Part shown: positions 9,741-23,050 of the stretch, piece by piece
Layout: each line of letters starts with the position of its first letter
Position numbering within the stretch: the first letter of the stretch is position 1
The notes under the pieces: model-generated
What the model was told of the DNA's origin: nothing
The model's input: the letters and a program-made list of their open reading frames with translations, nothing else
Databases searched by the model: none
Source: Marchantia polymorpha subsp. ruderalis
Lineage: Eukaryota; Streptophyta; Marchantiopsida; Marchantiales; Marchantiaceae
DNA length: 64,000 nucleotides
Reading direction: 5' to 3'
Assembly (NCBI GenBank): GCA_037833965.1
Contig: AP031351.1
Location: forward strand, 28,966,501 to 29,030,500
Position numbers and translations under genes: made by a program

Positions 9741-12095
9741 TGTAATGGGACAAAAGCAAGATATCTCCATTTTCTTCGAATATTGGAAATATAATTTGAA
9801 TATAGTAAATACACTTTCCTTTGTTACTTAGGCTGGACTCTCCATCAGGTCCTCCTACTCCTGTGCATTGTGTGTATGCTCTAAATCGTAGAATGGATAT
9901 ATAAACTGCCTTATAGAAACCTGTTTCATTATAAAATCGAGCAATTCATAACATGGAATATTACTTTGAACTCTTATCTCATGCAGAGTATCAAAAGTGC
10001 CAAAACCTTTACTTTGAAATTCTATAACTTTGTTGAGAAATTTGAAAACCTGCATCTCTTAAAGTGTACATATTAAACTAATCTATGATCCAAAATAACT
10101 GATAATGTACAATTCAAATGAATTATTCTACAGTATGTACTTTATGTCTGGAAGACATTTCTTTGATTTATTGCTTACGATTCAGACATCTGCACGGGCA
10201 GGGGAGCATCAGATAAGGGTGCTTTGTGATGACTATATCAGATAAATGGCTAATATAAAGTTGTAGAAAGTATTGATTTTCGTGATATTCTTGCTAAAGC
10301 CCAATAGCTTAGGTATAGAGACTTCATCTTCCAACCAAGATAATTTCAAGAATCTGAAGTCACAACCGTCAAGTTCAGTCTTTCGATCGCCGCCAATACC
10401 TTTAACATATTGGAAAAAGGTTGTTCCACATTAAGAACAATTTGAATATATGCGTAGTTACAGGGTTCGAAAGCACATTAAAAATGAACTTGTTACCCCA
10501 CAAGATCTACGTAAAATCAGTCAGTGAAAAAGAGTTAAAATTTTCAAGATTTTATATCATTAGGAATTGGTCTCTTATTGCATCTAGAATATATGAATGA
10601 TCTCGGGTTAAAATGAATAGAAATATATAATCATCCAAAAAATTGTAATATAACAATGGTAATCTTTATATTACTACAACTGTAGGCACAATATGTTGTT
10701 TAAAATACCCGTGTGAATCTAACTTTTAATGTAATAAAATTTTTAACAACGAGAGAATTGATTCTAATTAATTTTATTCAATTAATATTAAAATATTTAT
10801 TATTGATATTATTCTTGATATATTCATTAATTAATTTTTTTCTATAAAAATTGTATATGAGAATCCAAGTCAATCTTTACGTTGCTTAATCATGCAACCT
10901 ACATCATTTCATGTTTATTTCAAATCATTTCAATTTAAATTCAATCTTAAATTATCTTATATGTATGTAAGTTAAAAAATATTAATTTCATAACTACTTA
11001 GATCATGGGTAGGAAAATGAAAGCTATATAACATTTGTCAACTAGGGCTTTTGTTTCAACAAGGTTGAAAACTTGTAGGTAGTTTCAACATCATAATATT
11101 TCCCGAAAATTCTTCATCAATTTTTTCTTAACTTCTGTGCTCCACATTGTTGAAAAGTAGACGATTTTTTTGTGGTTTTGGTCGAGTGAGGTTTGTGACA
11201 AGTGGTATTGAGTTGAGTCCTCTTGCAAGTAACATGGTTCTCATGAATGTCATGACCAGGCCTATGCAGATTAGGCGCATGACTTAAATGTCTTATAGTA
11301 AGTAGATTAGACACAAATCCCAAATAATATTAGGGGATGATTAGTGTTTTCAGATTCTTTTGAAACTTGAAAATTTTACGATAGGAGTATATATTGGTTA
11401 ATCTTGCGCAAAAGTCATAACATTTGCATTGGAAAATCGATTGATTACTTGTTGAATACGTTTTAGCAGATTTTCAACATGGAGAACTGATTCTAGACTG
11501 CCGGGAATGGCGAAAACATTCCGACAATGAAATAGACCAGAAAATGAAACGTCCCGACAGGCCGACACTGGTGATCGCAAAAACACGCTACGTCATTCTT
11601 ATACATGGCACAGAGCTGTACACATTGTACCCCAATCTTGTCGGGGTATCAACTAAAGTAGAGGCGAGCGTTCTGTTTGATGATGACGTGGCTAATATCA
11701 CTACCTTCACTAGTTCAAAAATATACTTTAGTGTACATTCGAGATCGATGTTGCTGGAGCCACGTTCATCTCGCATTGATACTCAATTCATAAATCTAAA
11801 ATAAGGAACGCAACGTAAGGAAGAAATAACACCTGAGTTGGTTCGATGACACGTAATCAAAGCCAAAGTATGACTCATGACTTGTTTACACTTTCGCATC
11901 CATGACTAGTATTATAGCTTGTAACTGTGACACCAGTGACATGAATTAGTTCACAGGTCCGAAGATTGCGTACGTTGGTGCCGTTGTCGAAGTCTCCAAT
12001 TGGCAACGAGTTGCATTTGGTTGATATCAGTATGAAATCTACTTATGCCGGTCACATGCCTAGTTTCACTTCATGACATTCTTAACTTGTTCTGA
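9741..12095. other. AT-rich spacer without a recognisable gene
   Basis: Stops are dense in all frames and no conserved motif stands out. A plus-strand frame of 86 codons at 11544-11804 and its minus-strand counterparts look like chance or an unrecognised relic. From about 12098 the sequence becomes collinear with the flank of the first O-methyltransferase. Confidence 0.5.
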
Positions 12096-12713
12096 AGGAC
12101 TGCAATTCTGACACCCACAAACGGCGACTATATTCATTTCTCCCCAATATCAAACCAGGTGTTCATTTCATTATCGGGTCAGCGAAGCCAAATCTCTTAT
12201 CGTGGCTTTGTCACCATTAACAAAAACCTACACCTTGTGCTTCCTTTCTTGATCGGACTTCGAAACATTCAATGAGCGCTGTCAGTCAACGCTCGATTCA
12301 ATAGAACCAACGGAATCCAAGTAGCACTTGACTTCGTATGTTGGACGATATTGCAGAATGAATTTTTGATGTTGATGCTGCTCGTAATGTTCACTCTTCC
12401 AGTCGTCTCAGCCCGTAGAGTCCTCTTGGTTTCAGACCATGGCAGCGTTCTCTGAATGTTAGTTTTTGTCTCTAGTTTGAAACGATGGATTTCATAATGT
12501 GTTGTGCAGAAATATAAGACACAGCTCCCATAGTCAAAGTTGTATTTATTTCGTAAATAAATTGTTCACAACAGCCACATCGCGATTAGAGTCGCTAATC
12601 CAGACCTCAGTACGAGATCTCTTAGACTTGCTACCAGCTATACATTATACATTGTTGGTTTATGGCCAAGAACAGTTCCTATTATAAATGAGATCTGAGT
12701 CAAACAGCGATAA

Positions 12714-14153
12714 CTAATTCTTCCAGAATTCCAGAAGTGACAAATTATCTACTTGTGCCACAACTTCTACTCTTTTGAATCCGGCATCAGATGCAAGCTT
12801 TTTGAACTGGGACAGTGTACGTTCCCTTCCCCTTGGACTGACTGCCAGCATGAACATATCTAAGTACAAGGAGGTCTTGGTTGCGGGGGATGGATCTGAG
12901 ACATCTGACAGCAGTGAGTCGAGGTTGAGGAGCTTGCCATGAGGAGGTAAAGCTCTCCAGATGTTTTGCAGTATCTTTACACATCGTTCGTCATCCCAAT
13001 CATGCAGAATCCACTGTCCCCATCCCACAAAGAAAGATGAATTCAGCTCGCAGACCATGCAAATCCAGAATCACCCAGAGATCATGCTTCAAGTTTACGA
13101 ATACTTCGTGCAAATTTAAACTATAATAGAGAGAGAAAAACATGGCCAACGACTCAATGTGATCAGAACTCCTCCTCAAGAAAAATGCATACTTTGGCAG
13201 ATCTTATGCATCTTCAAGGCAAGAACAGGATGCATACCTTCATGAACGCAGCATCGGCTTCAGGCACACTAGCGAAGAAATCTCCACCAACGTGTTCCAA
13301 ATCTGCAACACAAATTGAAATTCAGAATGTATAGTGAGCTGAGTTGATTCTTGTGGGTATAGAGCTGTAGATAATAGTGTATATCATGGAGTGATGAGAG
13401 AGGGAGGGGGTGAGTGAGAACAGTACTTGGCACTTTCAGCCCGTCGGTTACAACATGTGGCTGGTCGAAATTGATTCCGCGTAGATTCGGATATTTGGAC
13501 AGAATCATGGCCAAACTAGCACCTAACCCACCGCCCACATCGACTAATGATGTCAAGGTTTCAAAGCCTCGGTACTTCTCCAGCAACGCAGTCATCTCGA
13601 TGTGTGAATGATCATGCATGGCTTTGTCAAACACCGATTGGAATCTAGCATCTGTTGGACAGTAATCAAAACAGTTCATCCCATGAACGACCACGTGAGG
13701 CTCCAGTTTTACATCCAGAACTGGCAAGTGAAGGTATTGGCAGGGTGCTAGGAAAATGGGATCAGTGAGCAGAAGAAGAAGTGGAGCTAGTGAGACTCCA
13801 TCTTCGTTATCGGTGAAGTACTTGAGAGTGGAAGTGGGTCCATATCTCCTCTGAGGCGAGTCAGAGTCATTGGGAATCTTCGATACAATTTCAGTCACGA
13901 CGTTGTGCGATGCCAAAACTCTTAATATGCGATCCAAATTTGCGGGATCTGCACAGCGGTCCGAGAGCTTGGAGATGGACGCCGCAATCTCTTCAACTGT
14001 GAGCCCAGCTCCAGGACCTGTGTCAACCAAAATTTTGGGTACACCTAAAGTGACAGCAGCTTTCAAACTCAATGGAAGGGCCACGATCTCAGCCAGCTGC
14101 AGAGCTTGCAGCCTCCCAGCTTCGTCATCTCCAATGTTCTGCTGAAGAGTCAT
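12714..14153 (-). CDS. Class I plant O-methyltransferase (COMT-like), copy 2, three exons
   Basis: A SAM-dependent small-molecule O-methyltransferase, substrate unknown. Exons 14153-13427 (727 nt), 13302-13238 (65 nt) and 13013-12714 (300 nt) have exactly the lengths and splice phases of the copy at 3674-5123 and again give 363 residues. SAM motifs LVDVGGGLG and NFDQPHVV are unchanged; the catalytic His268 in WILHDW and Glu328 in GRERT are present, and position 296 is Asp, as in copy 1. Differences cluster in the substrate-facing half: ADIAMLACTPKG in copy 1 is LDMFMLAVSPRG here, and ECYKN at the end is EFWKN, so substrate preference may differ. All splice sites are canonical and no frame break is seen, so both copies are probably active. 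Confidence 0.9.
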
Positions 14154-14248
14154 TCAGAACGGTTGAGCTATCTAACTGGAGTTGTGGTCAGGTGCATGCA
14201 GGAAGCCGGAGCTTGAATTTATCCGAGAAAGAGCCAATTTGACCCGCC

Positions 14249-14256
14249 TTATATAT
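14249..14256 (-). promoter_or_regulatory. TATA box of O-methyltransferase copy 2
   Basis: The minus strand reads TATATAA about 100 bp upstream of the ATG at 14153, in the same context as the box of copy 1. Confidence 0.6.
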
Positions 14257-14259
14257 CAT

Positions 14260-15270
14260 CAAATTTGGCCATCACCTTTTCAGTCAGTCCGGAGTTCACG
14301 GTTGAAATCACGTTCATGGTGATTGCGCTGTCAAAAGCACGTTCACGGTAGAAATTTTGTCTTAGGGCTTACGTCTTCACTAAACATCATATGTTTTTTT
14401 ATATAACAATTTGTTTTTTGTATTAATTTCTTGTAGCAGTCTCCGATAATGTAGTAATGTATTGCAGCACTTATATGTCAAGAAGGTTAATACGTCGTGC
14501 CCGCTTGAATCTTTGCGAAGGATTTGAGAAATCCAAACATTTGGTATTTGGGGAAACTATACACAGGATTCTTTGCCTAGTAGAGGTTGGCTCTTAAGAG
14601 GGATCCCTATAGACTCTAAATTCTCCGTAACTGCTCCTTCAGACAATCATTGTCAAATCATATCGTGCGGTGGGTCCCTCGAATTGAGCTCAGGAGGAGA
14701 AATCCGTCAGACTTCCGAGGACAGGCAAGATATATTGTCATAATTTTTCGGCTTGTCTCGACGTATAATGATTGGAGATCTGCCATAGATTCATCCCCAC
14801 TGAGTAGAAAATGACAACCTTGACGACATCCTTTTGCGAATAATTGTCTAGGCTTTCGACAATTCTTCGAGCTTTACAGGTATTGATATCCTGAAATCTT
14901 ATCCGGTGAAATGGCTGGCATTCACAAGGGGCTGACCAATTTTTACCAGATGGACAGAAGTGACCCTGTTTAGTACACTGAAGATGCATCGTGTTCGGGT
15001 CGCACAAGCAGGTACTCGAGAGCAGACAACGAAAGCTCCTGCCAAATCACCATGGGGGCCGACTATGACCTGACTGACTGACTGGCAACAGGATTTAACA
15101 GCATGTAAATGGATGTAAATCGACGTCAACCTCCGTCTTGAGTACTCCATTTTTGCTTGGGCTGACGCAGGGGTGATGCCAGCCTAACCAAGACCTCGAT
15201 CGTTTGGCTCTCGTTGCGTTCATGGCAACTTGTGGTCGTCAGGTCAAAATACTTGACAACCAAGTCACCG
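14260..15270. other. Upstream flank of O-methyltransferase copy 2
   Basis: Collinear with the upstream flank of copy 1 (about 5885-6540) until about 14840, which fixes the other end of the duplicated unit. It lacks the 610-bp insertion and the tRNA-like stretch. Beyond 14840 no gene or recognisable motif is seen. Confidence 0.6.
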
Positions 15271-15279
15271 TGTTGTGGT

Positions 15280-15502
15280 GGCTGTATATGATCGCCAATT
15301 TTCGGTTGACTTGAGCTACATATATAGATTGGGAGACGCAGAACCCCATAACTCTTCAGAGTTATGGGGTTCTGCATGTAGAAATGTGGATCCATAACAG
15401 GTTACTAGTTTTCTGCCCTTGGAATTTATTAGGCCAGCTTCGTCGTCTCCCAATCTATATTAGTAGCTCGAGTCCACCGAAAATTGGCGATCATATACAG
15501 CC
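15280..15502. repeat. Large fold-back: 59-bp arms around a nested 18-bp hairpin
   Basis: Positions 15280-15338 and 15444-15502 are reverse complements with about 4 mismatches in 59. Between them, directly after the left arm, sits a second perfect hairpin: GCAGAACCCCATAACTCT (15338-15355), a TC loop, and its exact complement (15358-15375). A transcript of either strand would fold into a long duplex. It could be a fold-back transposon, a young MIRNA/hairpin small-RNA locus or a mutational product. No open frame is relevant. Confidence 0.85.
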
Positions 15503-18500
15503 AAATCTGACTGTTCAAAGTTATTACCCAACCCTCACAGGTCCGCCTCCTCAGCTGATCCTGACAACTGGCAGATTTGATCGCATAAATTGAATTATTT
15601 GAGTAAACAATCAGTCCACTTCCACAACCCGATCTCATACAAACGCACTCTTTGCGCTTTCTGGCTGTCAATTCAGGTGTTCCATTGTACAGATCTATTT
15701 ACAGAGTAAAGTGATGATCGGGCAAGTCGTATCAGACGATTTGATTCTTGTGTTGAAGTACAAATCTTCTAAGAATTATCCAGTCTGAGACATGCATTTT
15801 GAGGACGTCAGATGTCCAGTCCCATGAAAATCAAATAGTGGGGTTGTAGCATGCATATTTGAAGGACCCTGCCTTTTACTTTCCATGGAGTAGTGCCATC
15901 TTCAAAGTACAGGGCAAGCTATTCGTCAGGAGTTGGAAGCCCAATTTTAAGAAGGTTATCTTGATATGAAACCGTCTCTTTTGGCACTTAGATTCAAATA
16001 TTTTTTACTATCAGATTTAGCAGATAAGGTACAGGAGCATGCTTGACGTTAGAGAAATAAAGTTCTTGCATTATACAGTATAGTATCAAGTTTTCTAATT
16101 AAAACGAGAAGTTCAAAACCTCATTCTTGTAGACAATGTTTTCTAAATTGTTGCTCTGCAATTGGGCTACACTCTAGGCCCCACTTCACCTCTTTTGTTT
16201 CATCCACGTGAGACTTCGTGGAATCTTCGATAACTTTACGAGATTGTGAACTTGATTTCTTCACTTCTGTAATCATGTTTCAAGCACTGCAGAATTACAA
16301 GATAGAAAATAACATGATTTCTTGCAATATTTTAAAATTCCAATATTATATGAAACATGGTATTGTTGAATATCATTACATTCATATATATGCATGAATT
16401 TTTGAAAATACATTTTTACACATATTACATGAATAACATCTTACTCATAAGTAAGTTCAGATTTAGCAATATATTTACAGGTACAAAAAAATAAATTTGC
16501 ACACGAAAATATGAAGTATATAGATTTGGTCTCAAAGTTTATGACGAAGAATGGATGTGTCACAAGGCATGCGAATTTCAAATTAATAGTATCGAAAATT
16601 GATAGCTTCAAAACATGCAAGTCACAAGCACCGTTCTGTCCCATAAGAAGTGCCGAGAACTGCATCTAACAAGGTCTACACCCGTGAACCACTGGTCGAC
16701 TCGAAATATCAGCTGAGGCAATCAAATCAATACTACAGTAACTCTATCTGGACCACTGTCTCTTATATTGCTTCTATAACAGCATTTCAGCAGATCTTTT
16801 TCTCCATAGATTCTTAATTTGAGATCTTTAATTCCGACGAGTTTGTACTCAAGCTGAAATTAGTGGAGAAAGTATTGAATAGTACACAATCAACTTGATT
16901 AGCCGATGATATGATGGAATACCTTGTGCAGCTGAGCATATACAGCGATATGGTCTATGTCACGTCGCTGTGCGATTAAATCGTTACTCTGTTACGGTTG
17001 AAGGTGACTACTGTACATCAAAATATGGGAAGCATATGGCTAATGAGTATTCAACTGTCGGTAACACATAAACTGCTGAGATTGAGAGATTAATGGCGCT
17101 CAAAGGAAAGAAAAATTGTGCTTTCCACATTATGCAACTAAATTACAAGTAGCTTTTTAGAGATGTGTCTGTTCAGTAGCTTTACAAACAATTTGCCATG
17201 TCTTGATGGTCTGCAGTACCTTCATCGAGATCACAGTCAAGGATCTGGGATCGACGTGTCGATTTTATCGTGTAGAAGTTGTCTTGAAGAAGTCAATCAC
17301 CGAAACGTACTCCACAGGATCCATGAGATCATCCTCTCCTCTGATAAGAGCTCCTGGGTGATGTGGGAGCCCGGCCAGGACGAACAACCGGTATGCTCAT
17401 GAACTGTTGCCTAATTCTTCCCCAGCAATAATTCTAGCCCCTGCTAGCATCGCTGTTGAATTTTCAACTTACTACGAATCAGCAGCTGTGCCCAATAATC
17501 ATGCATGATGCAGAACCTCCTGGCCTCCGATTTGGGTAAAACTTTCCAGTCCCTGGTCCAAATTTTACTCATTGTGATCACCTGAACTAGCTTGGCATGG
17601 CTGTAGCTCTCATCTCACTCAAAGATATTAGAAACCGATTACTACATCTCCACCGAGGTATCACAAACCATGAGGTCCTGGATAATAACCCGGAGCTCCA
17701 TCGAAGAGAACGCAGCAAGCCTCGACATCCTGATCCCAATCAGGCTGCAACTCAGGAGCAAAGTTGCTTCTGGGTTTGGTGAATCCGGTTCGCACTCTCG
17801 AACCTTTCAGTCTTTCTTCACTTTCCTCATTTTCATCAGGGACCTGTAAATCCACAGAGAGCTCAGAGTAATGGTGCACAATCCGGTGAATACTAACAGA
17901 AAGTCATTACTCGCAATCATCATACACATCTTCAGGACTTGAACGTAGAGATCGAGAACAATGCTCATAGGGCCGTGAAAGATTGCCACCACCATGTGCA
18001 CATGTTATCGAATCTGGTATCTCTGGTGTCGGAATTCGGCCTTCCCTAACCATTATCTTCCGAAACATGAGGCCCCAGTCGAAGACTAGACACTGTAAAC
18101 AACATAACTAGACACGAAGAACTCCGAGGTTAAGACTGAAAGCCTTTCAATCGTGCAGCTATATGTCATGCCTTTATGTGGAAAGCTTGAGCGTAACTCA
18201 AATTAAGTAAATCAATTGTCGTCATGAAAAAATATGTCAACGATACATCTGGAAGGTTCGACTTTCGACTCCGTAAGGACGGTCAGTCACTAAAATCCAG
18301 ATACACGCAGTCATTTACATGCACACGACAGTTCAAAATTGGGAATGTGAAAGTCAGACCGAGAAATTTGGAACAATCTAAGCACATCATCATACTTTTC
18401 AATTGTTGTGTATTATATTATACGGCGCCGTTGGACTTGGGTATCAACTTCACCACGAAATTTTCCGAACTCAGGTGACTGATAATCATTACATGGTAAT

Positions 18501-19195
18501 CAGATACAGCAGATTTTCTTGCTTCGTCACTATCATTTCTAGAGTCTTCCTTTCCGTCAAACATTAAATGATCCGCTGGAAAAACCCATTGCAGTAATCC
18601 AAGTGCGAAACGTCATCAGTCTTGACGGACAAGGGCAATGTCGGTCGATTGTCCATGGCCCAATAATAGCAAGGATATTGATCTCCTCGGATATTCTTCT
18701 TCTTCTCGCGAAGACATGAACCAAGTCTTCAAACTGCCTTCCTTGCCATGCCATCCATCCCAGGCATCGACAATCAACACGGAGCTCATGAAACGAACAC
18801 AGGACTACTGTATCCAGAATCACTAAAGTTCAAGTGCTTTTGAATCCAGTAACATTAGAGCTCCCTTTGACAAGTTATCGATCATATCTTCACCTTTAGT
18901 AGCAGATTTGTCATTCGATAACATCACGTATGGTCTTTCAAAGTCAGAGGATGCCTATCTCAGTTACTGTAGGAGGCGTGGAAGGAACTTTTTGACCAAT
19001 TACATTTTTGGAGTTAATTGACGTTATACGGCTCTTGCTGCCGAGAAAATAGCTCTTCCAGGCAAGGAGGTGTGGATACACTTACTTGACGAGAAGACGC
19101 TTGATAAAATAATGAGTATGCATTGTTTTCTTCTTCGCTTTCGGATCGCCAGCAGTGAGTTTTGTCAGTTCGTTTCTCTTGGATCTTACACTTCA
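15503..19195. other. Spacer with only weak open frames
   Basis: No family could be recognised. Short frames at 17163-17402 (+), 17661-18001 (-) and 18557-18823 (-) have a less AT-biased composition than the surroundings, and one (17807-18001, -) contains a hydrophobic stretch, but competing frames on the other strand look equally plausible. They could be remnants of an exon-intron gene. The rest is AT-rich and unremarkable. Confidence 0.4.
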
Positions 19196-19199
19196 TGAT

Positions 19200-20420
19200 G
19201 TGCTAGGGTATTTACCTTACCTTCTGGAAGGTCCTTGCTTGTGTAAACATTTCAGTCAAAAACATGCTTGCAGTTAATTGGTAATTGTGATCACTCCAAC
19301 AGAAATAATCCAAGAAGTTGAACCTACTGTATCCTCAATGTCATAAATTCTAATGCATATATATGAGATCATTAGGATTGAGTTGATAGAGGTTCAAGCC
19401 TGATATATCTCTCAGTTTATTAATTTTGGAAATCTATTACAAGTAGTAAATTTTTTTAACTCACGGATTCACTTGGTTTGGAAATTATATAATAGTAACT
19501 CATAAGTCTAAGATATACTTCTTTAATTCAAAATAATATTGTTTTTGTGCAGTATAGTGAGGATGATCGCATGAGTCGTTAGGTTTTGTCTTGTATACAA
19601 AAAATGTCATCGATCCCTTTGCCAAGAAGGTTCCGAGTAGATTAAGCTTCATAAAATTCCCATCATAAAAAGATACAAATTTGAATGCAATACAGACTAG
19701 TGATTAATACTCCACATAATTTTTTATGCATTCTTATGTGTAAAAGTTGTCATAGTTTATAAACCCTTTGGATTTCAGAAATTTTTTTTGCTTACCCAGG
19801 GAAAACAGCTCACATCGGAAATACGCATAGGTTAATTACCAATATTTGGGCTTTTGTGATCAGGATATATTAAATTTTCCATTCATCCGAAAGGAGACAA
19901 AATAGTCAACACATAATTCTCATGTTCTCAAATAATACTTACTTATATATTTATTAACATTTGAATATGATTTAATTTTTTATATGAACAATAAATTAGA
20001 TATAATGTGTAAAATTCTGTATATTCTGTATATTCTATATTGATAACTCATGGCAATCAAAATGATTGGATCTTCAATATACCCACGATGATGGTTAAGA
20101 AATATGTTATAGAGACTAAAAAATTAATATTTGACTAATTATGAAATCAAAAAATATATATGACATTATTAAACATATGATTTCTTTTAAAAGTTCAAAA
20201 ATAACAAGCAATTTTTGAAACTCACAAATATGTCATATATCAATATGTCAAAATCAATATATTCACAAACCTAGATGCATGCCAACACAAAATCATTTAC
20301 TCTTGAGTACAAGTATGACAACACAATATCATTTACTCTTGAGTACAAGTATGACAAAGAGTCTCATATATCATATAAAAATCATAGAAGCATAATCTAC
20401 ACATCCTTATACAGATGATT
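19200..20420. repeat. AT-rich dispersed repeat, order B-A
   Basis: About 19200-19830 matches block B of the repeat at 6890-7930, and 20040-20420 matches block A at 6535-6890; the block order is reversed while the strand is the same. It contains a 36-bp two-copy tandem repeat (20283-20354). There is no coding capacity. Confidence 0.6.
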
Positions 20421-21900
20421 CTCCACTTCAGCGGCATTTTTTTCCACAAATTAACCACATTACTTACAGTATGGAAATAAAAATAAATTTTGTTTATATA
20501 GAAGTCAAAAATTTCTGAGTTCACAAGAGAACTTCAAGTTGACATTTTGAAAAATTTCATCTAATCATGATCCGCTCTTTAACTTTTGTAACCATATTTA
20601 GTTAATTAATACTAAAGTAGAGGTTTTCCAAAATGTAATTACAATTATATTATAGTGTATTATCAATAGTTTTCATGTCAACAATAAGTATGTTTGATAG
20701 ATAGTAACTAAGTGTGTTAGTTAAGAGCCGAGCGTCAACGATCCTTGTACCTGTTATGGTTATCTGCCATGTCATCAATACACAATGACTAGAATGGATA
20801 ATGGGAATGAAGTATTATCTATTTTTCCTTGTTGATAAGATCTATGTAAAGAAGAAAATTATCATTTTATAAATCTCTTATCTTAAGAGCTGTCTTTCAT
20901 CTTCTAATGAATTTTTATCTTAAATTTTAATGCTATAATGTTATCAAAGTTACTTTGCTCTTTTATTATATGTGGATTAATACTCAAGGAATAACAAGAT
21001 TGTGATGATAGCATTAGCTCATGAAAGTACATAGTAATTGAGAGAGATCATTAGACTGCATGAAGACAAAGGGGGAAAGAAAAACTTGTGATTTTGCAGA
21101 TATGCAAATGCATGGAATAAATTCACTATCGCAAAATACAATCTTCAATCTATTTGATATCACTTTTGTTTTATGGAAAAATATTATTTTGAAATGTACA
21201 TTGTGATTAGATTGATGAAATCAAAAAGTGTATTTGACATTTTCAATACTTAATTACAAAGAGATTTGAAAATTATATCATAAGCAATTTCAATTGAATA
21301 GTTGATATAGATTAATCGTCAATCATCCGACTTATTTTAATTCAACATATATGTATGGCTAAGAAAATATATTGATAGAAGAGTATGCATCACTCAAAGA
21401 TGAAACACAAGTGAAGAAATGTGAGAAATCTATCTCATCTCTCTCATTCATGATGGATTCATAATGTATCGCACTCAATTTGTATTTAACAAACACACGA
21501 ATTACTAATGTGTTGTTGTTTATTAACACACTTACACCTTTTCCATCAAGCACACGAATTACTAACTTGAAGACTATAAATAGTGCACTTTATTTCCATC
21601 TTAAATAACTTCTATTGTGGTTCTAACTAATTCAACATAGTTGCAAATAGTTGCAAATATCATTTCCTTTAAGACACAATATACTTGTTGCACATTTGTT
21701 TAAACTCTTGAACTATCAAAAGAGCATAAGCTAAATATATAGCTTATTTTTAAGTTGATTCATGTGAGGTGGCTATGTTTTGGATATAAAAAATAGCAGT
21801 AGGATTTTTAGACTTTTTAAGAAATATAGCTTTTTCTCCATTATGCAAGACATTATAGACGTCTAGAAGGCACAAAATAGTCTATGAGTAGACTTTCATA
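20420..21900. other. AT-rich spacer, nothing recognised
   Basis: No open frame, RNA gene or repeat could be supported in this stretch. Confidence 0.5.
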
Positions 21901-21989
21901 ATTCAACAAGTAGGGATTTTGGAATTTCTGTCCGGAGCGTGCATAGGTTTTTGACGAACAAAGGGCAGCAAAACCAATTGCTACTTTGA

Positions 21990-23050
21990 ATGCTAGAGGC
22001 AATTGGCAACTACAACACTTTGGAGGTTCTAGACGTGGAGGATAATCGTGGCAGAAATATATCAATGTTTACGGCTATCAAGTGAGAGGTAGTTTGCAAA
22101 GGATTCAGATCTAGCACCTTGAGATGATAGACTTCAAAGTTGTGAAAAGGAGTTCAAATTAAATAATGGAGATCTTGCTTTTACAGCTAAGAAGAATTTT
22201 GAATAACTCTCACGTAACAGATTTGGAGATATGCAATTGCAAATTGAGTGCAAGATGTTTCTTGAATTTGGCATCAGGTTCTGAAGGAAATCTTCAATCT
22301 AAGCTCAGGTCCTTAGAACTACAAGATCCGTGAAAGTACTCGAGTGAGGTGAAGCATATGGTTGACGTTGATCAAGAGTGCTACTCGATAAAAAAATGTT
22401 GAGGTTTCAAGCTGCTCGGACCACATGGATGAGGAGACCGTTGGGCACCTGTCACAAGCTTTGATCCAGATTTGCTCTTTGAAAACATTGTATTTTGAGG
22501 AGGTGAAGTGGGGAGCGAACTTGTTGCTGAAAGCTTTGGCCAGAGATGGTGGCAATCTATTCATTGAAAGTCTTGAGCTGCATTGTAGGTCGGACACGGA
22601 GACTGTTTAAGGGAGATTTTTGGTTCCAACCCATCATTGAAGGAAATAAAATTGAACCCCTTGCGGATACGTATGGAGAAATGGCAAAGGCTAGGCAATG
22701 TCATACGTGACGATGCTAGAACTACATGTATTTGAGTAAAGTTTGATTCAGATCAATGTGTTAGAGATGAATAAAATCAATAGAAATTCTTGTGTGTGCT
22801 TCTAGCTCCGATGTCAAGGACTCCACAGTGGAGCTTGAACTTGCAATTTGGGTGATCATGAATTATTATTATCACTTAGTCTACTAGGTAGGGTTTTGAG
22901 CAGGAAAATCAAAGCTGTGAAATCTTACAAAATACGTGAACCGAATGATCTTGGCACTTCAGTTTGCAACCAAGATAGAATAGAAAGTATCTTGTGGATA
23001 AATGAACAAACAAGAGTAACTTCAGTACTGAAGAGATTGATATAGTCTGT
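21990..23050 (+). pseudogene. Leucine-rich-repeat gene relic
   Basis: Reading the plus strand and allowing frame changes gives successive LRR-like pieces: NTLEVLDVEDN (about 22010-22055), VTDLEICNCKLSARC then LRSLELQD (about 22215-22330), and CSLKTLYFEEVKWGANLLL with IESLELHC (22425-22610). Each shows the LxxLxLxxC/N spacing of plant LRRs. Stops and shifts separate the pieces, and no kinase or NB-ARC motif is seen, so this is the C-terminal debris of an LRR protein, possibly an NLR-type resistance gene. A further frame (22848-23045) may belong to it. Confidence 0.45.

Noticed and set aside
17163..18001. Possible exons of a gene on either strand
   Set aside because: Frames on both strands look equally protein-like, no family is recognised and no consistent splice chain was found.
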